From positions 1-64,000 of the forward strand of contig VCJN01000308.1 of assembly GCA_006384855.1 (NCBI GenBank): a stretch of DNA of 64,000 nt. Reading direction: 5' to 3'. The DNA is from Tetraselmis striata (taxonomy: Eukaryota; Chlorophyta; Chlorodendrophyceae; Chlorodendrales; Chlorodendraceae). Made by a program: the position numbers and the translations under genes. The notes beneath the pieces were generated by a model. It worked only from the letters and a program-made list of their open reading frames with translations. It ran no database searches and was not told where the DNA came from. Shown piece by piece: positions 20,513 to 32,689 of the stretch. The first letter of the stretch is position 1. Every line of letters begins with the position of its first letter.

Positions 20513-23500
20513 ACACCCCCCCACCCGCTCTCCCTATCAATACATATATATTTGCCAGTGCCATTGGATCCGCAGCTTGGGGGTGCTAGGTTATATGGTG
20601 TCAAACCCTAAAATCGCGTCCAAGCATCTTGGGGTATTGTTTGTCTTGCGGCATCGCACCGGGAGACATGTTCCCTCGTCGGGTGTGCTCCAGTGAATGT
20701 CGAGAGATTTACGCTGCCTTGTGCGGGCGCGGCGAGGTTCGGATCAAAACAGTTGGCCGCGGTGAGCCCGGGGCGTGGGTACGGTGCGTCGGTACAGCGG
20801 CGGGGGGCTTATCGGAGAGCAAAGGGCGGCCGGCTGGTCGGCGGCATTAGGGGAGGGAGGACGTGGGCTTGCGGAGGAGGAAGGGGGGGGGGGGGGGGGG
20901 TTGACCTTGACGTCCAGGGCGCAGTAGAGCAGCGAGACGAGGCCCGACAGCGCCACAGGGCTGAGCAGCTGGCGGTCGGTGTGGTACGGGCTCAGGCTCA
21001 TCAGCCCTTTGCCCATGTGCACCAGCCCCTGCGCGATGCGCACCATGAAGAGCAGGTTGGGCTCCTTGCCATAGTAGCTGCTGAGGCTGCGCAGCATGCC
21101 GGCCAGGCGCGCGTTGTTGGTGCCCGCGCCCATGATGCCCAGCGCCAGCACAGCGTTGTGCGCCACCTGCGTGGGGAAGGGGGGATGTTTTTAGGGGGGG
21201 GAAGGTGGACATTGTGAGAGCTGAGATAGAGAGAAGGGTTGTGGGGGGGGGGGGGCTAAACGCTATCTTCTGGATACTTAGGACTTTGGGGTGTTGCTCC
21301 AGGGTTTCTTGAAACCCAGAGATGCAGGGTCACTTGGCTTCGCTGTTTAAATAGGGTAAATAATTAGAATTAGGGTTAAGAACTAAAATAAGAAGAAGTA
21401 GGGTTAAGCTTCTAGGTTTAAATCACAAACCCTAGAAATTCGGGGCAGGAGAGGGCAGATTGGGAATCCAGGCTTCTACATGGCCTATTTGGGAAGCAGG
21501 GTTTCTGTGGTCCTCCAGCGGCAAGTGAGCGGGGATTTGTTTGGTATTCTACTTTGGTAAAGCCAGGCGGTATAATTAAAAAGTAAAGCTCGCCCTGGGT
21601 CATCAGCCGAAACCGCCCCGGCACTTCACCAACAATCGGATATACTATCGGATGGTCTATCATCGTGTACTGCACAAGGTCAACGTCAGCAGGCATAGTC
21701 CAGACAGTATGACTGCGGCCGCTCGATGTTGAACACCGCTTCCATAATGGTGCATAGCTTTGTCAGTTGAATTGTCCAAAATCCCAAACCCTAACACATG
21801 GGGCAGGGTACAGCAGGGCAGGGGCTCGGTTCCGGGCGCCCACCTCCGAGTCGGTGTCGTGCGAGAGGCGGGACAGCATGTCCATTGGCTGCATGTTGGG
21901 GTTGGACGCGTTGAGCAGCGCGACCGCGAGCGGCACCGCGCGGCGCACCGGCGCCTCGCCGTACTGCAGCAGGTGCTCCATCATGCGCATCGCCATGTCC
22001 GTGCCCAGCTCCTCGCCCATCGCGATCACTGCGATGCCCAGCACTGCGGGGCCCTGCGGAAAGGAACACCGGAAGCAACCGAGGAGCGTGTGTCAGCCAC
22101 TGCCGCAGCGCCGGGACTAGGATTGTGCGGAGGGTTTCACTGTTGCCCGTCCTGGGGGACGAAGCGGGGCAGGCCGGGGGGCAGCCCATGCCGCAGCTCC
22201 TGCCGGCAGCCGGCCCACCTGGTGGGTGGCCTTCCAGGCGCTGTTGCTGTCCTCCACCTCAATGTGCTCGCCGCACATGGCCAGCAGCTCTTGCACCTGG
22301 CAGCACCGGCCCTTCGCGTCAGAGGTGAACAGACTCTCTGAATACACCGCATATTTGCGCACGGCCAAGGAGCATGGGGTGGCCGACAGTGGAACACCCT
22401 ATGTTCCCTGGGAGCGCCGCGGGATGAAACATCTCACGTGCATGTGGCCGGCAGGGGGCAAGAAGGGGGGGGGGGGGGGGGGGGTCCCTGTCTCGCGCAC
22501 CTTCAGCACGTCGCCGGTGCCGGCATACGCGAGGGAGGTCAGCGTGACCTGGCAGAACTTGGAGATGCACTCGTGCAGGGTCTTGGCGACCTGCGCAGAG
22601 AGGGAGGGCCGGAGGGCCGGCGGGGCCGTCAGCACCTGCGCAGAGGCTGCACCGCCCCTCCCGTGACAGCGAACAGCGAGCATGAGCTGACCTAGATACG
22701 GCATTGCTTGATTCCTCTGACCTGTGTCCTCAGTGCAGCTGGGGCAGAGGGGCGAAAGGGGTAAGGGGGGTGGGGGGGGGGGGGACCTCCAGGGTGGCAT
22801 CCACCGCGTCCTGCTTGCCGAGGAAGAGCAGGCCCAGCGCGAGGCAGAACATCTTGGCGAAGGGCTGGCCGAGCTCCGCCTCGCTGCGCATCATGAGTGC
22901 CTACGGAAGCGGAAGGCAAGGTCACGGGTGTTGGAGGGATGTGGGGAGGGCGCGTCCAATGCAGCAGGGCGATGATTTATTCGCAGGCAAAAAGCGCCAT
23001 CATGTTGCTCAGGAGAAAGAGAGAGATTGCGCAGGGGGGGGGGGGGGGGGGACCTGCAGCAGCGCCTGCACACAGTCCTCCTGCTGGGTGGACACAAACA
23101 CGAGGCCGAGGGACAGTGCGGCAAAGCCGGCGACTTCCATGGGCACGTCGGTGTCGATCACGATGGGCACCAGCAGCTCCTGCACCTCCTCCTTGCACGT
23201 ACCGGCGTACGCGAGGCCCAGGCCCATGATGGCGCCCACCTGCCACGGGGGAGGGGGCACAGAGGGGGAGGCAGGAGAGGGGCCTCAGGGCGCTTGCCTC
23301 CAGTATGCTGTGATCTTGCCCCGCGCCCCTCCCTGAGCTCACCTGTGTACTGGTGCCGACGCACCTACAAGAGCCCCGATCACAAGCCTGAAACTGGGCT
23401 CGCATGCACTCTACAAGAACTTTCGCCATAGCTCTACTGCAATTCCGTATATGATTGACCTCTGACAGGCAGGACAGGCGCTTATATTCGCAAAGTTGTT

Positions 23501-26467
23501 ACTATGACTGCGTTGGCACCAATATTCTGATAGGGTTCGTTGTTATGAAGTCGTGAGGGAATCAAGGCTCAGAGGCAACGCCCTGTTTGCACATGTGGCC
23601 CGTGTGGGCGCAAGTGGATGACCCGCGGACAGAGCCGCCGCCGAGTTGCGCAGCAGCAGCATCAGCAGGCGGCCGCATACCCGGATGGCGGGGTTGTCCT
23701 TGCTGACCGACTCGTACAGCAGCGCAAAGGCGGGGTCGTTCTCGTTCTGCACGCAGCAGTTGACGACGCCCACCGCCAGCAGCGCGCCCGCCACCACGTG
23801 CGGATCATTCATGTACATGTACCTGCGCGTGGCGCCGGCAGCGCACTCAGAGTGAGGGACCAGACGCGACGCCAGCTGCAGTCAGGATCGTATGGCCCTA
23901 TGCTATGCCCGGTCCCGTGCATAGCATAGACGTGGCGGCCGAGATGAGTGTCACGAGCGCCGTCCAACCCACCCCAAATCTTGACTGCGCTCAGCCCATG
24001 TGGGCGCATGACTATGCTGGGAACCGAGGGCGCCCAAGGGCGCATATAAGGACATATGCGCATCACATGGCCCGCTGCTGCGGCACTGGTACGAGGTGCC
24101 TGTCTGTGTGCTGGCTCAGCGCATGCCGTCAGGTGCTGCACACTGCTTTATGGTACTGGTGTTCTATGAGTCTGTCTCCAGTGCCGATACCCCCTTTTCC
24201 CACACACCCGCACCTTCCCGTCTGCACAACCACAATTGCACTCGCACCGGATGCATGACAGGGGCGGGGCGGGCGGGGCGCGGATGGCGGCGCCTCACTT
24301 GTCGATCTGCGTCAAGCCGCCCTCCACATCCCACAGCGTGATCATGCCCAAGCTGGCGGCGGCGCTCATCTTGCCGTGCTCCTTGTTCTTGTGCATCCAC
24401 GACACACTGCGGGAGAAGGGTGACAGATAGCGAGCAGGGAAGGGGCTCAGGTGGCACGCCTGGCAACCGCCAGCTGCGCCCCCCCCCCCCCCCCCCCCCT
24501 GCCGGGCTCCTCGCCTCTGCCTGGCTCGGCAGCAGCTGGGAGGGGGTGGCGGGGCGCACCTCTCGTCGCCCTCGCCCTCCGGCACTGCAGTGAGCAGCTT
24601 GTCCTGGCCAAAACCAGCGTTGACAAAGGCGTTGACAAAGGTGGCGGCCAGGTTCTGCTTTGCGGAATCGATGCCGGCGGGGGCAGAGCCGTCCACCTTT
24701 TGGAAATGGAGTAGGGAGAGGGGGGGAGGGGGGGGGGGGGGCATTTTGTGTCTGTCAGCCGAGCGAAACCTGCTGTGAAGTGTGGGTGGGGATAGGGCCG
24801 GGAAGGCCGGGAGGGATAGGAGGTTGCAGCATGGACTGCACCGCTTGCCATGTTGAGGATGGGTGACGGGTTGCAAGGGGCTTTTATCAAGCAAATGTGA
24901 ATGCAAATGCAAATACAATAGAAGAAGTGGCAATTCACAGCAACAGCATGCATCAGAGTAAGTCTACCAGAAACACAGCAGTGCGTGCGAGCGCTCAATG
25001 GTGTAGCGGGAAGTCGGAGCACGTACCAGGTGGTTCTTGTACACGTCCTGCGGCGTCTTGGGCTCCATGACATCGAGGTCGCGAGCGAGCATGAGGTAGT
25101 ACTCCGACAGCTTGGAGTTGGACATGATCTCCAGCAGCGCCTCGCGCTCGTCCTCGTCGGCCACCGCTGCGGGGCCGTCCTCCAGGTCCAGCACAAAGCC
25201 CTGCCGCGCGAGCAAGAAGCACAGCTGGCGGCGCTCCAGCCCGTCCGCGCAGCGCGCGAATACGCTTTCCACGTCGGCCTTGCTGTTCATCTTGAGCGCC
25301 ACGCGCATCGCGTCCACAACCTTGCCCTGCTTGCCATAGACCTCCAGCGCGGTGCGCAGCACTGTCACGTTGTCCGGCTCAGGCAGGTAGTTGCAGCAGG
25401 AGACGAGGTAGAGGCAGGTGCGCGCGTAGTTCTTCTCGTCGGTGTGCGCCGCCAGCAGGTCCAGCCGCTCCACCTCAACCAGCAGGTCCACCGCCTCCGG
25501 CTCCGCGTTGTGCGACATGTGGTATGGGATGATCTGCGCGACCAGCTCCAGCAGGTCGCCCACTTCGGGCGCTGTGCCCACGGAACAGGCGCGCAGGGAT
25601 GATGAGCGTAACAGGGAATTTTAAGTACGGGCCATTGGATAATACCAAATTCGATGAATAAACTACAATACTACTCAGCGGACCCCCCCCCCCCCCCCCC
25701 CCCCCCGCCCCCTCTCTTTCACCCCAGTGGCTGCTTTCATGGGGCAGTAAAGCCCTTGATGCACTTCATCCCTGCATTTTCCGGGCTCTGCGGTGTCCTG
25801 TGCTCGCGCAGCCAGCGACCAGATCGGCCCGGCTGGGCGGGGATAGTCGCGGCTGCGGATTGTGAGGCCGGAGATCTGAGGCGGAGGAACTCAGATCTGG
25901 GGATGGGCGCGCACCCTTGCCGGTCTCCTCCTTCTCTGAGCGCTCTTTGTACTCGGCGCTGATCTCACCCGTGATGTGGCGCACGTACTCGTGGCCCCAA
26001 TCGCCCACGGGCGCGCCGCTGCCTCGGAGCCGGAAGCGCAGGGTGTCGCGGCCGCCCTCCGGGCCCGCCGTCATCCCTAGCACGCTCAGCACGTCAGCGA
26101 GCGGCCCCGCCACCGGGCTGCTGGCGGCGGCCAGCTTCTCGTGGGTGGCCTTCAGGCCATCGTAGTGCCTGCGTAGGAACTTCAGCGGCTTGGGGACGGA
26201 GGTCATGGAGGTGGTGGCGCTGCGGATCTGGTCGCCGATAGCGCTCACAGCGGCGGTCGCAACGCCCGCGTCGCCCTCGCCCACTCGACCCACCAGCATC
26301 TCCAGGTCCGCACGCAGCGCGAGGTCTTCCTCACTCAGATCGGCGTCCGGGTCGACGGGGGCGTCCTTGTCCTTGCCCTTGCCCTTGCCCTTTTCGCCGG
26401 CGGCCTTGCCCTTGGCGGCGTCCTCCCCGGGCGGGGGGGCGTCTGCCATCGCCTCTTCCTTCGCCAT
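19515..26467 (-). CDS. RPN1: 26S proteasome regulatory subunit RPN1 (PSMD2)
   Basis: RPN1 is the largest base subunit of the 19S particle and docks ubiquitin, ubiquitin-like shuttle factors and the deubiquitinase UBP6. Thirteen minus-strand exons join in one frame of 911 aa (human 908): 26467-25915, 25571-25027, 24696-24560, 24406-24299, 23822-23681, 23239-23054, 22900-22787, 22590-22501, 22296-22219, 22053-21844, 21166-20906, 20335-20240 and 19730-19515. Landmarks are [16 protein letters not shown] near residues 90-110, [13 protein letters not shown], the toroid PC repeats ([35 protein letters not shown]) and the end [17 protein letters not shown] short Met-Ala leader precedes a Lys/Gly-rich linker (GKGKGKDKD). 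The ATG at 26467 is the first in frame, with a second Met six codons on. Introns carry long C- or G-runs. Confidence 0.97.
21572..21760 (-). repeat. Dispersed SINE-like repeat inside RPN1 intron 10
   Basis: The minus strand ends in GGGCGAGCTTTACTTT, with similarity upstream (GTGCCGGGGCGGTTTCGGCT) to copies at 53.6-53.9 kb and, for the tail only, at about 27.0 kb. No open frame is conserved among copies. It lies within the intron between exons 10 and 11. Confidence 0.5.
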
Positions 26468-26479
26468 GGGCGCGCCTCC

Positions 26480-27300
26480 GGCTGCCTCGCTCGCTGGCTG
26501 CTGCGCCGCGCCTACCTGAGCCTGCCGCCGCTGTTAGGATATGCTGACAGGCAACTGTGCCGCTCTGGGGGAGGGGCAGGACGGGGATGCTTCTGCTTAG
26601 AGAGCTGCGCTGTTCCGCCTGTAGTTGCTCCTGGCGAAGTAGCGACCGAGGCACGACAAAAGACGAGCGCGGGAGCAACGCACTTGCTGCGCGCTGCGAG
26701 CGCGCGCATTTTTATTTTCAATTGAATACACAATAATATATTAAATATCGGTTGACACGCATGTTAGATCCATTATTCAATGTACATTATGAGATATATT
26801 ATCGACTTTGTCTATTTTTAGATTTTTATCGATCTCATTTCACAATTGATTACAATAAGGTCATATATGTATTCGAATAGATTCCAGATATAGGTAGCTA
26901 CAGTGAGCCTGCGCGAGGATTAATTAAGGCCAATCGCGAGTTAGATTTAAATGCACAGCAAACTATCCATAAAGTTGATGTTTCGGGGATTATACGACAC
27001 TAGCAAAAGTAAAGTAAAGTTCGCCCCGGGAAGTCGTGGCCAGGTGAAGGACATGTTTATTTGCGACGACCAGGTGCTCTCTCAATTCGTCGGAAACATG
27101 TTTGAGAACCATAGGGTTTAAGGCTTCAGCCCTTATGGCATTTTAGGATTCCCATTTCCAGGGCAAAAATACAATACGCGTCCGACAAAACTGATGAACA
27201 CTACGAAGCAGCCATTTCTATCATCATGCAGATTCCCCGGAGTTTTCGCTATGGCTGAAATAACGCCGATATCGCTCGCGCTTTCATCAGTGCTTTAACA
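26480..27300. other. Intergenic, AT-rich region upstream of RPN1
   Basis: The first 250 bases probably hold the RPN1 promoter and 5' UTR. From 26710 the sequence becomes AT-rich (ATTTTTATCGATC-type words), and a short copy of the SINE-like tail lies at about 27005-27040 (AAGTAAAGTTCGCCCCGGGA). No exon is visible. Confidence 0.5.
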
Positions 27301-27718
27301 TATGCGCACTACAAACAGAACAAAAAGCAAACCTGAAAGGTTGCCAGAAAAAGAGAAACATAAGCCTAAAACCAAGGGTCAAGCTGGAGGCCAGGGAGCC
27401 AAGAACCAAGGAAGAGCCAAGGGAACCAGGAAGTCGCCAAGCTGCCAAGGAACCAAAGGGTCAAGGGAAACACTAAAAGCCAAGGAATGACCAGAAAGCC
27501 CGAAAAGGAAACATGAAACCAATGGGGACCACCGCCCCGGGGTAGGCTATCAGCCGCGGCGAGTACGCTTGCATCCGATGACCCGGGTCATAGCAACACA
27601 GGCTTCGTACGAGCCACGCGACGCAGGCGCAGGAGCACCACCACGTGCCGCGCGCGCCGCCGCGACCCCGCCAAGAAGTTGTCTGCATGTGCCATGTTGA
27701 TATGAATATATTTACATG

Positions 27719-28686
27719 AGCTAGCAGCAGAAGGCGATATCGGAAATCACCAAAAAAAGGACAGTAAGAAAGGTCCTCTACAGCGACTGCGGGGTGGAAG
27801 CAGTAACATGAGAAGACGCAGATTGAATGGGCAGCCACGAGCCCACGCATCAGACTTGGCCATCTGCACACCGGCAGAGAATGCCGCCCAGGGTACCATG
27901 CACGCAAGCCGAGACCCGCTACAACAGCCCCCGCCGTGTGCGCGACAGATAACAGCGGAACTCAGCAGGTTGGCTGGCGACAACGTTCCGAAGTGCATGA
28001 ACGGATTGACCACGAAGAAAGCAAGAGGTCGATCGGGGCGGAAGGACCGCCAGGGAAGTTGCGCACAGCCAACAACACCGCGAAGATGTAGACCACCGTC
28101 AAAGCGGACTTCCCGAGACCGCCGCGGTCCTCAACCACAAAAGGGTAGTACCGGTGAAAACCCTGCACTGGGGCGGATGAAGACGCCCGGTCCGCTGCCA
28201 ACTTACCATGCTCCGCCTCGGTCGCCGCGATTCCCGGGGTGCACCAGCGGGGGTCGTTGCTCCAAGTGGGGGTCGTGGAGGACACGAACGCGAAGTCGAT
28301 CATGTAATCGCACGCCGACCCCCCCCCCCCCCCACCCCGCCAGCGTCAGGTCCGACGGCCGCGAGCGGTCCGCTGGGCGCAGCCCACTCGTCTCAAGGGT
28401 CAAGTCGCCGGCTCCCGAACGGTCCCGGTCAAGCACCGCCCCCGCATCAATTGCCACAGATGCCCACAGATTCTTCAAAGCGGTATGCATGCGGTGCTTG
28501 TAGTTCGGTATGGGGCATATGGGTAGATGATCCACGATGAAATCCGTAGCGCTCCGGTTAGAGCCATCCGTAGAGCGAAGCCATAAGGGATCAATACCAC
28601 AGCAACTATTATATATACATCAGCTAGCAGCAGAAGGCGATATCGGAAATCACCAAAAAAGGACAATCAGAAAGGTCCTCAACGGA
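27719..28686. mobile_element. Non-coding element with ~63 bp direct repeat ends, offset 901 bp
   Basis: The block AGCTAGCAGCAGAAGGCGAT plus ATCGGAAATCACCAAAAAA and AGAAAGGTCCTC occurs at 27719-27781 and at 28620-28682 with a handful of differences. The interval has no good coding frame. This resembles a terminal-repeat retroelement in miniature or a duplication-flanked insertion. A shorter related word lies at about 32068 (ACATGAACTAGCAG). Confidence 0.6.
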
Positions 28687-28694
28687 AAGGTCCT

Positions 28695-29225
28695 AAACTA
28701 AAAACCTAAACCCTAAAAACCCAAGAAATATAATATATATGAAAAGTTGTCACTGTCCGCCACTGTCGTACAGGCTCGCATATATGGAAATGTGATGGCC
28801 TTATCATTGCTGGAGGGCGGCATTTCGCGTGCGAACGCGTCCTCGTACGGGTACATGTATACGGCGGTACGTCGCGTACGATACGACCAGCACGCGACGG
28901 GGACATGATGGCGCAGCAGGCAAGGCTGCGCTGCTACCGTGTAGGCCTGTAGCTGTACAGTGAGCAGCGGTGTCGTCGCCCGTCTAACGGACACACATGC
29001 AGCCCTCCCTCTCACGCACCTCGACGCGACCTGCTACCAACACGCATGCATCACGTGGCAACCGGGTGAAGCCTTGTGGATCTCAGCGCCACAGGTGCTT
29101 TCGAGAGCTGAGGAAACGCACGGTGCCCCTGTGCTGTCCGCTCACCCCCCCCCCCCCCCCCCTCGGCTCGAGCGCGCTCCAACGCGTACTTCCGGAGAAG
29201 CGCCCCCCGCGGCACGGGTTGCTTG
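28695..29225. other. Intergenic; short telomere-like CCCTAAA words, no gene
   Basis: AAACCTAAACCCTAAAAACC at 28700-28720 resembles plant or algal telomere repeats but is a single short patch. A C-run lies at 29146-29162. No exon is visible before the globin promoter. Confidence 0.5.
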
Positions 29226-29283
29226 TATCATTGTAACGTCATTGTAACGTCATTGTAACGTCATTGTAACGTCATTGTAACGT
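29226..29283 (+). promoter_or_regulatory. Five-fold CATTGTAACGT array upstream of the globin
   Basis: An 11 bp unit repeats five times and ends about 75 bases before the globin ATG. Each junction creates AACGTCATT, containing the ACGTCA core bound by bZIP (TGA/CREB-type) factors. The location suggests a regulatory array, but binding is inferred. Confidence 0.6.
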
Positions 29284-29358
29284 GGCCGACGCGGGATCTC
29301 TGCAGCGCGTCGGGCGGAAAGAAGCACTGCTGGCGGTGATATTGACGACGGCAGCGGC

Positions 29359-30189
29359 ATGGCGCATGAGTCGACTGTGCAGGCTGTGCAGCGGACCTGG
29401 GCGGTCGTGGCCCAGAACCTGGAGGGCACCGGCATCGCCTTCTTCAAGGGTGAGCGCCGCGCGCGGGGCTCTCGGATCAGGCGTACTTAGCGCTACTCGT
29501 ACTTGAAGCGCGTCTGGCTCGCACTCACCGGGCTTGGGAGGCCCACTGCATGCCGCACGCCAGATGTGCGAGGCAATAAAAGCCGTCTGCCTCCGCGCAG
29601 GAGGCCTGGTGGCGCGGCGGGGGGGGGGGGGGGGGAGTCCGTGCTGGGCCGGTCGGCTGCTTTAGGTCTATGCATGATGCTGACGGTCTTTACGACTGCC
29701 CGCCGCAGAGCTCTTCAACACCTCCCACCCAAGCCCGCCCGGCTACGAGGAGTTCTCGATAAAGCGCTTGCAGCTGTTCCAGTCGCAGGCCTTTAAGCGA
29801 CACGCGCTGAACGTGATGAACACCATCAACGTGGCTGTCATGAGCCTGAACGACCTGGACTCGCTCGTGCCCGTGCTGAAGGGCCTTGGCGCAAAGCACG
29901 CGAAGATGTGGGGCATCACCGATAGGCACTGTGAGCGCACTGCCCACGCTATTGCCCGCACATTCCCGGTTGTGATCGGCAGCGCATGTCACAACAACCA
30001 CTGCAATGATATCACGGCATCTGAGCGTTGCCCTGTTTGTGCTCGGCAGACGACCTTGTGGCCATCGCTTTGCTGAACACACTGCATAAGGCGTTAGGAG
30101 ATCAGTGGACGCCTGCGGTGAAGGAGGCATGGACCTCAGTGTTCACGACAGTCGCCACCTCGATGAAGTCGGGCGCCGTTGCCGCGTGA
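29359..30189 (+). CDS. Single-domain globin, neuroglobin-like
   Basis: This is a heme protein of the 3-over-3 globin fold, probably involved in oxygen or nitric-oxide chemistry or sensing. Exons 29359-29449, 29709-29930 and 30050-30189 join in frame to 150 aa, the usual globin length. His62 (FKRHALNVM) fits distal E7 and His94 (LGAKHAKMWGI) fits proximal F8. Phe46 is the likely CD1 phenylalanine. The end, DQWTPAVKEAWTSVF, is typical of globin helix H. Wording around E7 to F8 is closer to neuroglobin than to land-plant hemoglobin. Both introns are phase 1, and the second lies near the start of helix G. No signal or transit peptide is visible. The start is the first ATG after an in-frame stop. 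A 5-copy ACGTCA array lies upstream and a TGTAA word about 70 bases after the stop. Confidence 0.94.
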
Positions 30190-30257
30190 GCGCGCTCCCG
30201 GCGAACTACAATGGCGCAACAGCAGACATTGGACCTAGAAACCTCCTAGCAATCACT

Positions 30258-30262
30258 GTAAA
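30258..30262 (+). terminator. Candidate TGTAA polyadenylation signal for the globin
   Basis: TGTAA (in CACTGTAAATC) lies about 70 bases downstream of the globin stop, a suitable distance for a green-algal poly(A) signal. It is only a short motif. Confidence 0.45.
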
Positions 30263-30269
30263 TCGTGTG

Positions 30270-32150
30270 ACTGTACCTATATAACTATATACAAGCGCGT
30301 GGGTGTCTGGATGGCAACAACAGGTCCTGGCCACATTTCTACATGTTACTTGACGGTGTGATAGAGACTTGTGGTATGTCAGCAGACGAGAGATGACAAG
30401 ACAGATACTACACATTCTGCAGCTTCCATGGAAGGAGTTCCATGGAAGGAGTGCGCCACCTTATTTTAAATCCCAGGCCAGTCACTTCCCCGCCATGATC
30501 CTTTGAATATGTTTACTGATAACGCAGAATATGCCCAGAGGGCTCTGGGCCACATATGCCAGGATCACCATACTAAGCTTGGCATTGTGGCCACCCACCA
30601 GTATGAAGCTTCTGTTGCTCTCCATCTGCGCGGTGTATTTTGTGGCATACTTGGCTGGAAGACTGGAAGACTATAAGAGTCCAGAATGCATCGTTGGTCA
30701 GAGCAACACTAGCACATCCTCCGCTTACATCGGCAGCATGGCCAATCAATCATGCAAACAGCAAGACATACAGTATAGAGGTGCCTGGTTGTTGCGCAAT
30801 CGATGATGAGTAATCGCATCAACAGTAATAATATGCCGCTGGGGCACAACTTTCACAAATAATACTAATCGTGCACATCGTCATACATTGTCATAGTATG
30901 ATGGCGGTACATAGCCGCACTGTATGATGGCTACATAGCCGCATCCAAATAAACGCTAACCATACAGTAAATTTCATTAGCAGCATTGATAATGCCAAAA
31001 CACCATGCGCATCATCATCATGCAAATCAGCATCAATGCAATTACTTAGCCGGCAACAGCTTGCCGACTTGTAGCCGTGCTCCTACTGATGAATCTCTTT
31101 ATGCCTGGCCTCACTCTTACTATCGGTGGCTGCTACCAAGCCGCGACCCTCGTCTTCCAATGAACCGCCGAACTGCGGCAGCGACGTGACCTGAGTGTTG
31201 ATTTTATGTTTCCTTGCGATGATTTTGGCCCATGCTTGGTGGCGCCAGCAACTCACATGGCGCAGCACAACCACGATTGATGGACGGCCGCACAGCATCA
31301 GCAGCAACACTTCGTTCGCGGACGAATTGGCGTCAAATATTTCGCTGTACGGTGATAAACATAATAGGACTGACTATATGATGTACAGTCGCCAGCCGTC
31401 ATATTGCCATATATACTACAGCATACGGCGTCTAGGTGACTACCGGGCGGGTCGAACACAGTAGCGCGCAGCATGTCGCGCACGACACGGAAATTAACAA
31501 TCGCCTGGAATCAATTTGAGAGCTTCCTATGGCAGCTGCCGTTTATAAACCCATACCGCAGCGGCAAGTTACTTAGTCAGCAGCGCGAGCGCTACGCGGT
31601 ATTTGATCTGCTAATAAATGCGCCAATAAATTGTCGCTAATAAATACATGTGCGGTGCTCGATCAACAAACATCATATAGTAGTGACTGTTTTAAATATC
31701 GGGAATAATGATATATATGATACATGATCGTCGACATATTGTAAATCATTAGCCATATATACGCGTAAATATGATTTTACATTGCCCACCCTGGGCGCCC
31801 TCCCCATTACTTTCTTATATAGAGTAAATTAATGTATTATTAGTTAGGACTTCGCAGCTTTATCAATTGGAACTCCCACACTGGGATACCGTGATGCCCT
31901 CCGATCACCTAGTCGCTACATCGCCATGTAAGTAAGGAGGACTGGGACAGCATTCGAGCATAAACGGTACGAACATGCCGGGGCGCTGTACATTGTCTCG
32001 TTTTTTTGGTACAAAATGCACGCATAAACCCTGTGCAGATTTTTAGGATTTCGACAAGTTTACATGAACTAGCAGAAAGTACATGAACAAGTGCCTGCTG
32101 GCGGCGGGGCGGGGTAGTCCTCGCTATTTAAAGTCGTGTGGCGCAGAGTG
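30270..32150. other. Gene-poor, AT-richer stretch
   Basis: No exon chain or conserved frame is visible. A 15-base duplication TCCATGGAAGGAGT lies at 30425-30455, and ATGATGGC/CATAGCCGCA words iterate at 30895-30945. Short frames around 31000-31460 have no domain features. Confidence 0.45.
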
Positions 32151-32199
32151 CGGGCAGTTGTGTGCTTCCGTCACCTAGTCCAACCGATATTGGTCCAGT

Positions 32200-32650
32200 A
32201 TGAACGATCCCATAGGGGGGGAGGGCGGCGGGGGCAGTATGGCCGGTGTTTTGCAGGCTAAAGACGATCTAGCCGTTGCCATGGACCGTCCAGGCAAAGG
32301 CCGTCGTTGTCCCGAATGAGGGGACGTTCGTCAGGGAAGAGGTTGTTGCGTTGACAATGAGTTACATCGGGTCTGTGGTCGGGCGTCCCACCTCCTCGCG
32401 TGCGCAGCCCCGTTTCACCCCGCGCCTCTAGGAGAGTCGTTCAGAGGGCTTCACATGCAGCCCAACACATTCTTCACCGAAGTAGTGGCGTCGGAAGTGG
32501 CTGCCGAAGGCAGCCTCAATCAGCAAACCAGCGTGCAACTGGACCGGCGACTAGTTACAAATGATGGGGCGCTTTCGAACTCCCCGCCTAAGGCACAGCC
32601 AGAACCACATGCCATCGGGCAGTGGCTTGCTGCCGAAGACGGCCACTAGG
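32200..32650 (+). other. Possible decayed coding region, unrecognised
   Basis: A CTATTTAAAG word at about 32125 precedes an ATG at 32200 opening a Gly-rich start (MNDPIGGEGGGG). Protein-like stretches continue in different frames (for example REEVVALTMSYIGSVVG around 32340-32390 and TEVVASEVAAEG around 32475). They do not connect, so if this was a gene it is broken. The family is unknown. Confidence 0.25.
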
Positions 32651-32689
32651 CATATGCTACCTGCCACATATGGTCGGCGCCTCACCCCC

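Noticed and set aside
27302-27490. Lys/Gly-rich small protein
   Set aside because: Translation of a purine-rich iterated AACCAAGGAA-type sequence. No codon or domain support.
28695-28725. Telomere-like CCCTAAA patch
   Set aside because: Only two or three imperfect units inside ordinary sequence with genes on both sides. Not a chromosome end.
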